Under the pieces are notes generated by a model. It was not told the origin of the DNA. It saw only the letters and a program-made list of their open reading frames with translations, and searched no databases. A program made the translations under genes and the position numbers. A stretch of DNA of 64,000 bases, from contig BCKC01000004.1 of NCBI GenBank assembly GCA_001600455.1, forward strand, positions 3,336,915-3,400,914. The letters are read 5' to 3'. The DNA comes from Endocalyx cinctus. Its lineage: Eukaryota > Ascomycota > Sordariomycetes > Amphisphaeriales > Apiosporaceae. This document shows positions 60,448 through 64,000 of this stretch, in pieces (position 1 is the stretch's first letter; every line of letters starts with the position of its first letter).

Positions 60448-61198
60448 GGGGTCTGCATAAATTGACCTTGTATTGTTTTGATGGTATGTTTGTTGGTAGA
60501 GAAAGTGGTGTGGAAAATCAGCAAATGTACGTATAGGTAGATGCTTGCTCGGTAATTGATGGATGGGTCAAACCAAGATAGACAGTGAGCGGATGCGCTA
60601 GCTCTTGGCTATCGGCTTTCCCTGTTCCCAAACGCCGAGCTCCAACTTCCCATACGCAGTCTGAATTTCAGGTAGGGCTGACAGCCTCAAATCTAACGGG
60701 TCTACATACTTAAGTAGCAATGTAACGCGATAAACTTCGCATCCATTAGCATAAGCAATGAGTACATAGACTTATTATTATTATTTTAAATCCCATATGG
60801 AAACTCTTTGAAAGTGAGATATTATATGAAATCTTTTTTTTTCTTTTTGTGAAGAACACACTACCCAGCTAACATACAGTAGTAATCACAGTCGCTAATA
60901 TGGCAGGACGATTGATCGTATATTATCGAAGTGCCATATATATATATATAATGATTACCAGCCATAAAAGAAGTATCTACATAGCGTAATATACAACTAA
61001 GCGTTGTATCTGTCCCAAATTGGTGGGTTTGGTTGTGCCAGGATGCCACCTGATCCTGTATAATCCGTTCACGTATACCTCCTTAGCCAACCACCCTTAA
61101 ACTCCTAACCTGACTGGTATCTCTCTACGTTATCTATACCCTAGGTTCATTCGGGTCATGGTTCTCGTGTCCACTTTAATGCTGCCATCTTTTCCATT
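60448..61198. other. Spacer: EMC10-like promoter and cyclin 3' region
   Basis: A/T-rich with an AT microsatellite at about 60936-60951 and a T-run near 60834-60846. No gene is supported. Confidence 0.6.
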
Positions 61199-62387
61199 CT
61201 ACCCAGTTTCAATATCATCCTCCAGTTCGTCTGACTCGTCATCTTCAGGTGATGTCGATTCTGGCTCTTCGAGGATATAGCCGGCGCAACGGTCTACGAG
61301 ACCCTTATAATATGCAACGAGGACTTCGGGATTCGGCACAATCTTCCAATCCACTCTGTGTAGAAACTCGAGCTCTAAAAGCTTCAGCTCGGCCACTTTA
61401 ACACCCCCTACTCGAGCGTAGAACGAGTTATTCCAGAATGAATCTGAAAGACCTTTCCCAGCTACCGTCGCAGACGTTATCAAGAACCGATGCACAGTTA
61501 ACGTGTTGATGGTAAAATCCGGATACATCGCACATAGACGATCGATATAATATACCATAGACAATAATAGTGGTGGTGTCAGAGTGGCATGTTTGGCTAG
61601 TCTCTGTAAATAATCCAAGACCGAGATACCGGGCGCTGTTCTATATCCAAAGTCAATATCTATCCTCTACTCGTTTCCGGAAAAGCATCTCCCCTCTTCG
61701 ATGTTAATCCAAAACATACCTTGAATGAAATCTGGTAAGAGTACCGTTTTTCATGGCCAACGCATCGTTTGTCTCGATTAATTCGCATAGCATGTTAGAT
61801 ATGAGAATGACCATATCTTCAACATTGCATAGCTCATATCGTAGTGGTAGGACCTTTGGGGGGTGCTGGTTTGGTTTTGTCCGCTTCGGTGAATTTGACT
61901 GACTGGATATCACCGCGGAAGAGGAAGGCTGAACGACTGCATTATCTTCCGGTGTGCGCTTTTTATTAGGAGAAACAGGGGCGGCCTCGTCTTTCTTTGT
62001 CTTGATGGGGGATAGACGTGGCTCTAACGGCGGCTCCGGTATCGAGGACGTCGGCTTTACGCTGGATATAACAGGTGCGACGGCGGGCGCTCTAGGAGCA
62101 GGTACTAATCGTACTGTTGGATCAAAGGGTTCCATCGGCGAGTACTGGGTGGCGGCGTCGACACTAACATATTGCTTCGGTTTGGATTGCGAGGACGGTG
62201 ACGGGGGTGCAAGTTGAGATACGGAAGGGGAGGGGTGGGACAGCGAATGCCTCGATTGCCGACGAGGCAGTGGCGCTATTATCTTAGGTGATTGTTGTGG
62301 AGAACAGGAGGGTCGTGACGTTCCGTATCGGAATGTCCGTGGTGATGCGCTCGTCGCTCGGGAGGCGATTGGAGAGGAAGTCAACAT
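61199..62387 (-). CDS. Pho80/PREG-like cyclin (Pho85-type CDK partner)
   Basis: Exons (reverse strand) are 62387-61720 and 61640-61199, giving 369 aa. The first 165 residues are Ser/Pro-rich and disordered (PSPSVSQLAPPSPS and similar). The cyclin box follows from about 190 to 330 (VEDMVILISNMLCELIETND, LDYLQRLAKHATLTPPLLLSMVYYIDRLC, TINTLTVHRFLITSATVAGKGLSDSFWNNSFYARVGGV, LKLLELEFLHRVDW). This is the Pho80/PCL pattern. In Neurospora the PREG cyclin with PGOV kinase restrains the NUC-1 phosphate regulator. The tail is acidic (SPEDDESDELEDD). The ATG at 62387 is the first in frame; a longer frame to 62429 opens with a non-ATG codon, so an extra upstream exon is possible. Confidence 0.82.
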
Positions 62388-64000
62388 CTCCTCTTCGGCA
62401 TGGTATTGACTTCCTAACCGTGGGCGCAATCAATATAAGGGTACTTAATCGATATGGACACAGGCTAGATGATAGCCATCAAGCCTGTGCGAGAGGTCGA
62501 ACAGGTTATTCCTAGGTTATTAGGTTTTATTGATTTGCTGAGCTAGTGTCAGGTCGGTAGAGGGGCTTCTTCGCCAAAAAAGAAAAATTCGTCAGACTTG
62601 ATAATTGGTTGAGTGGGCTGATGAGGGGTTATATTTAAATTTCAACTTGCAACTGCAAAGCTGAACGATAACAAACTAAATTACAATTTATTAGTAAAGA
62701 GGAATCAGACACTCAGATACCAATAACTTCCAGCCTGCTTCTTCGGATACGACTCATTCATTTCAATATGATACTTATGTAAGAAGGGGAAAAAAAGAAA
62801 GAAAAGAAAAAAGGCAAAAAATAGTTGGGACATTATCGATTACTAAAAACTGGTGCAATATCTGCTGGGTACTTACATAGCGCTGCAGCGTGGGTCAAAG
62901 TAGGTGATATGGATGGAACCTAGGTTCCAATACACTATAAAAAGTCTACACGTGCACTTCTGGGAGTGATAATAGGTAGGAACAACAAAACAGTGGTACC
63001 GAAAGGAAAGAAGAAGAAAAAAGCTTGATCGAGGCTAGAAATAGATAAATGAGGAGATGATACCTATAGCCGATGAATTATTCTGCACTACTTTAAGTAT
63101 AGGCAGACAGTCATAAAGGTTTAGTTAAGTTTCTTCCCAAGACAAATAGGCCTTACATACGAAGTATTATACCCTCATACATAACTACATATAGGTAAAA
63201 GTAAGTGGCCATCCAGGTTCTCACTCGTCTACTATGTATACTTTGTACGTAGTACATACTCACAGAGTAATCCGTCTCAGTTTAGGGGAAAGGTTCCCAC
63301 GAAACTTATCTTTCGGGCTGATACCTACATTACCTAATAACGTGTTCTAGAAATATGGATAGTATCGTAATGTCAAAATAATATCGAATAGAAAGAGAAG
63401 AAGGGAATATCGACTGAGTGCTATATTTACATAGTTGGTTTGAGTAGGTATATATGTCCACTATGTATACGTACATATATACCTACCTAGGTAGGTAGTT
63501 ACATAGTTACGCATCCATGGATAAAGAATCACCCCGCTGACCTAGTAATATGAATAATGATAATACAGTAGGCCCCAGCCTGTCAGCCTGTCAGTCTGCC
63601 AGTGCAGTACACAGTACGTGATACAAAGACTTCAATAATACAATAGTCTACATTACTCACATCTACATATATGAATACCTAAGTATATATATATCGTTAT
63701 ATATGGACTACTGTGTAAATATTGCATATTGAATCGATAAGATAAATGATAAATGATAAACGATATATTTTTATTCCCATCGATAAGATAAAGAAACGGT
63801 ATTATTAGTTCAGGACCTGGCTACTAGGCCTACTGGCTACTTACATAGTACTGATTAGTACCTACTGTTAATCATCATCCTGAACTACAAACTGCGAACT
63901 GCGAGCTACGAACTACGAACAGCTACATTTATTTTGTAACTATCATCATACTAAATAGAACCTTTTTTTGTAATGATTGCAACTTTTTATTAGTCTTGCC
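62388..64000. other. Promoter of the cyclin gene and A/T-rich flank
   Basis: Carries CACGTG at 62949-62954 (about 560 bases upstream of the cyclin ATG), an unassigned exon-like frame at 62705-62773 (reverse strand), and a 13-bp inverted repeat at 63445-63485. TAGGTA words recur in the last kilobase. No gene is supported. Confidence 0.6.
63445..63485. repeat. Inverted repeat with 13-bp perfect arms
   Basis: TAGGTATATATGT (63445-63457) pairs with ACATATATACCTA (63473-63485) around a 15-nt loop, followed by the palindrome CCTACCTAGGTAGG. Confidence 0.75.

Overview
The window is nuclear DNA from a filamentous ascomycete (Pezizomycotina, probably Sordariomycetes-like; the class is inference). The evidence is eukaryotic genes with short GT-AG introns of about 50-110 nt, CTRAY-type branch sites, fungus-specific families (Pma1-type proton pump, VTC complex subunit, Pho80/PREG-type cyclin, DUF3425 bZIP, Chz1), and long A/T-rich spacers full of homopolymers and TAGGTA/TACCTA words. 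I rebuilt 14 protein genes by joining exons by eye. For each one the splice phases close exactly and the family-typical C-terminus is reached. No tRNA, rRNA, CRISPR array or intact transposon was seen.

Layout. 0.2-1.3 kb (+): mitochondrial carrier YHM2. 1.3-12.1 kb: a gene-free stretch of 10.8 kb. 12.1-15.1 kb (+): plasma-membrane H+-ATPase PMA1. 15.8-17.8 kb (+): a DCAF4-like WD-repeat protein. 18.8-20.8 kb (-): bZIP/DUF3425 transcription factor. 21.8-25.3 kb (-): scaffold nucleoporin NIC96 with a GLFG/Q-rich N-terminus. 26.4-28.4 kb (-): FGGY sugar kinase, probably a D-ribulokinase. 28.4-34.2 kb: a second spacer with a 139-nt tandem duplication and a purine tract. 34.2-36.7 kb (-): an uncharacterised fungal protein of 750 aa. 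37.9-40.4 kb (-): VTC2/VTC3-type polyphosphate-complex subunit. 41.6-48.3 kb (-): NADH-glutamate synthase GLT1. 48.3-54.1 kb: a third spacer with a strong hairpin and decayed-looking ORFs. 54.1-55.4 kb (+): APC15-like subunit. 56.0-57.1 kb (-): SNARE BET1. 58.4-58.9 kb (-): histone chaperone CHZ1. 59.8-60.4 kb (-): EMC10-like ER protein. 61.2-62.4 kb (-): PHO80/PREG-like cyclin. 62.4-64 kb: spacer.

The genes are ordinary housekeeping and regulatory genes, each with its own promoter. I see no secondary-metabolite, defence or other operon-like cluster. The one thematic link is phosphate: a polyphosphate (VTC) subunit and a PHO80-like cyclin lie about 21 kb apart, and each has a CACGTG within about 1 kb upstream, although such sites are also expected by chance at this density.

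The most noteworthy points are the uncharacterised 750-aa gene, the very long empty interval upstream of PMA1, sharp internal patches of GC-ending codons (clearest in YHM2), a read-through-capable last intron in PMA1, a 16-nt microexon in CHZ1, and the repeats in the spacers. I did not find a convincing new multi-gene system.
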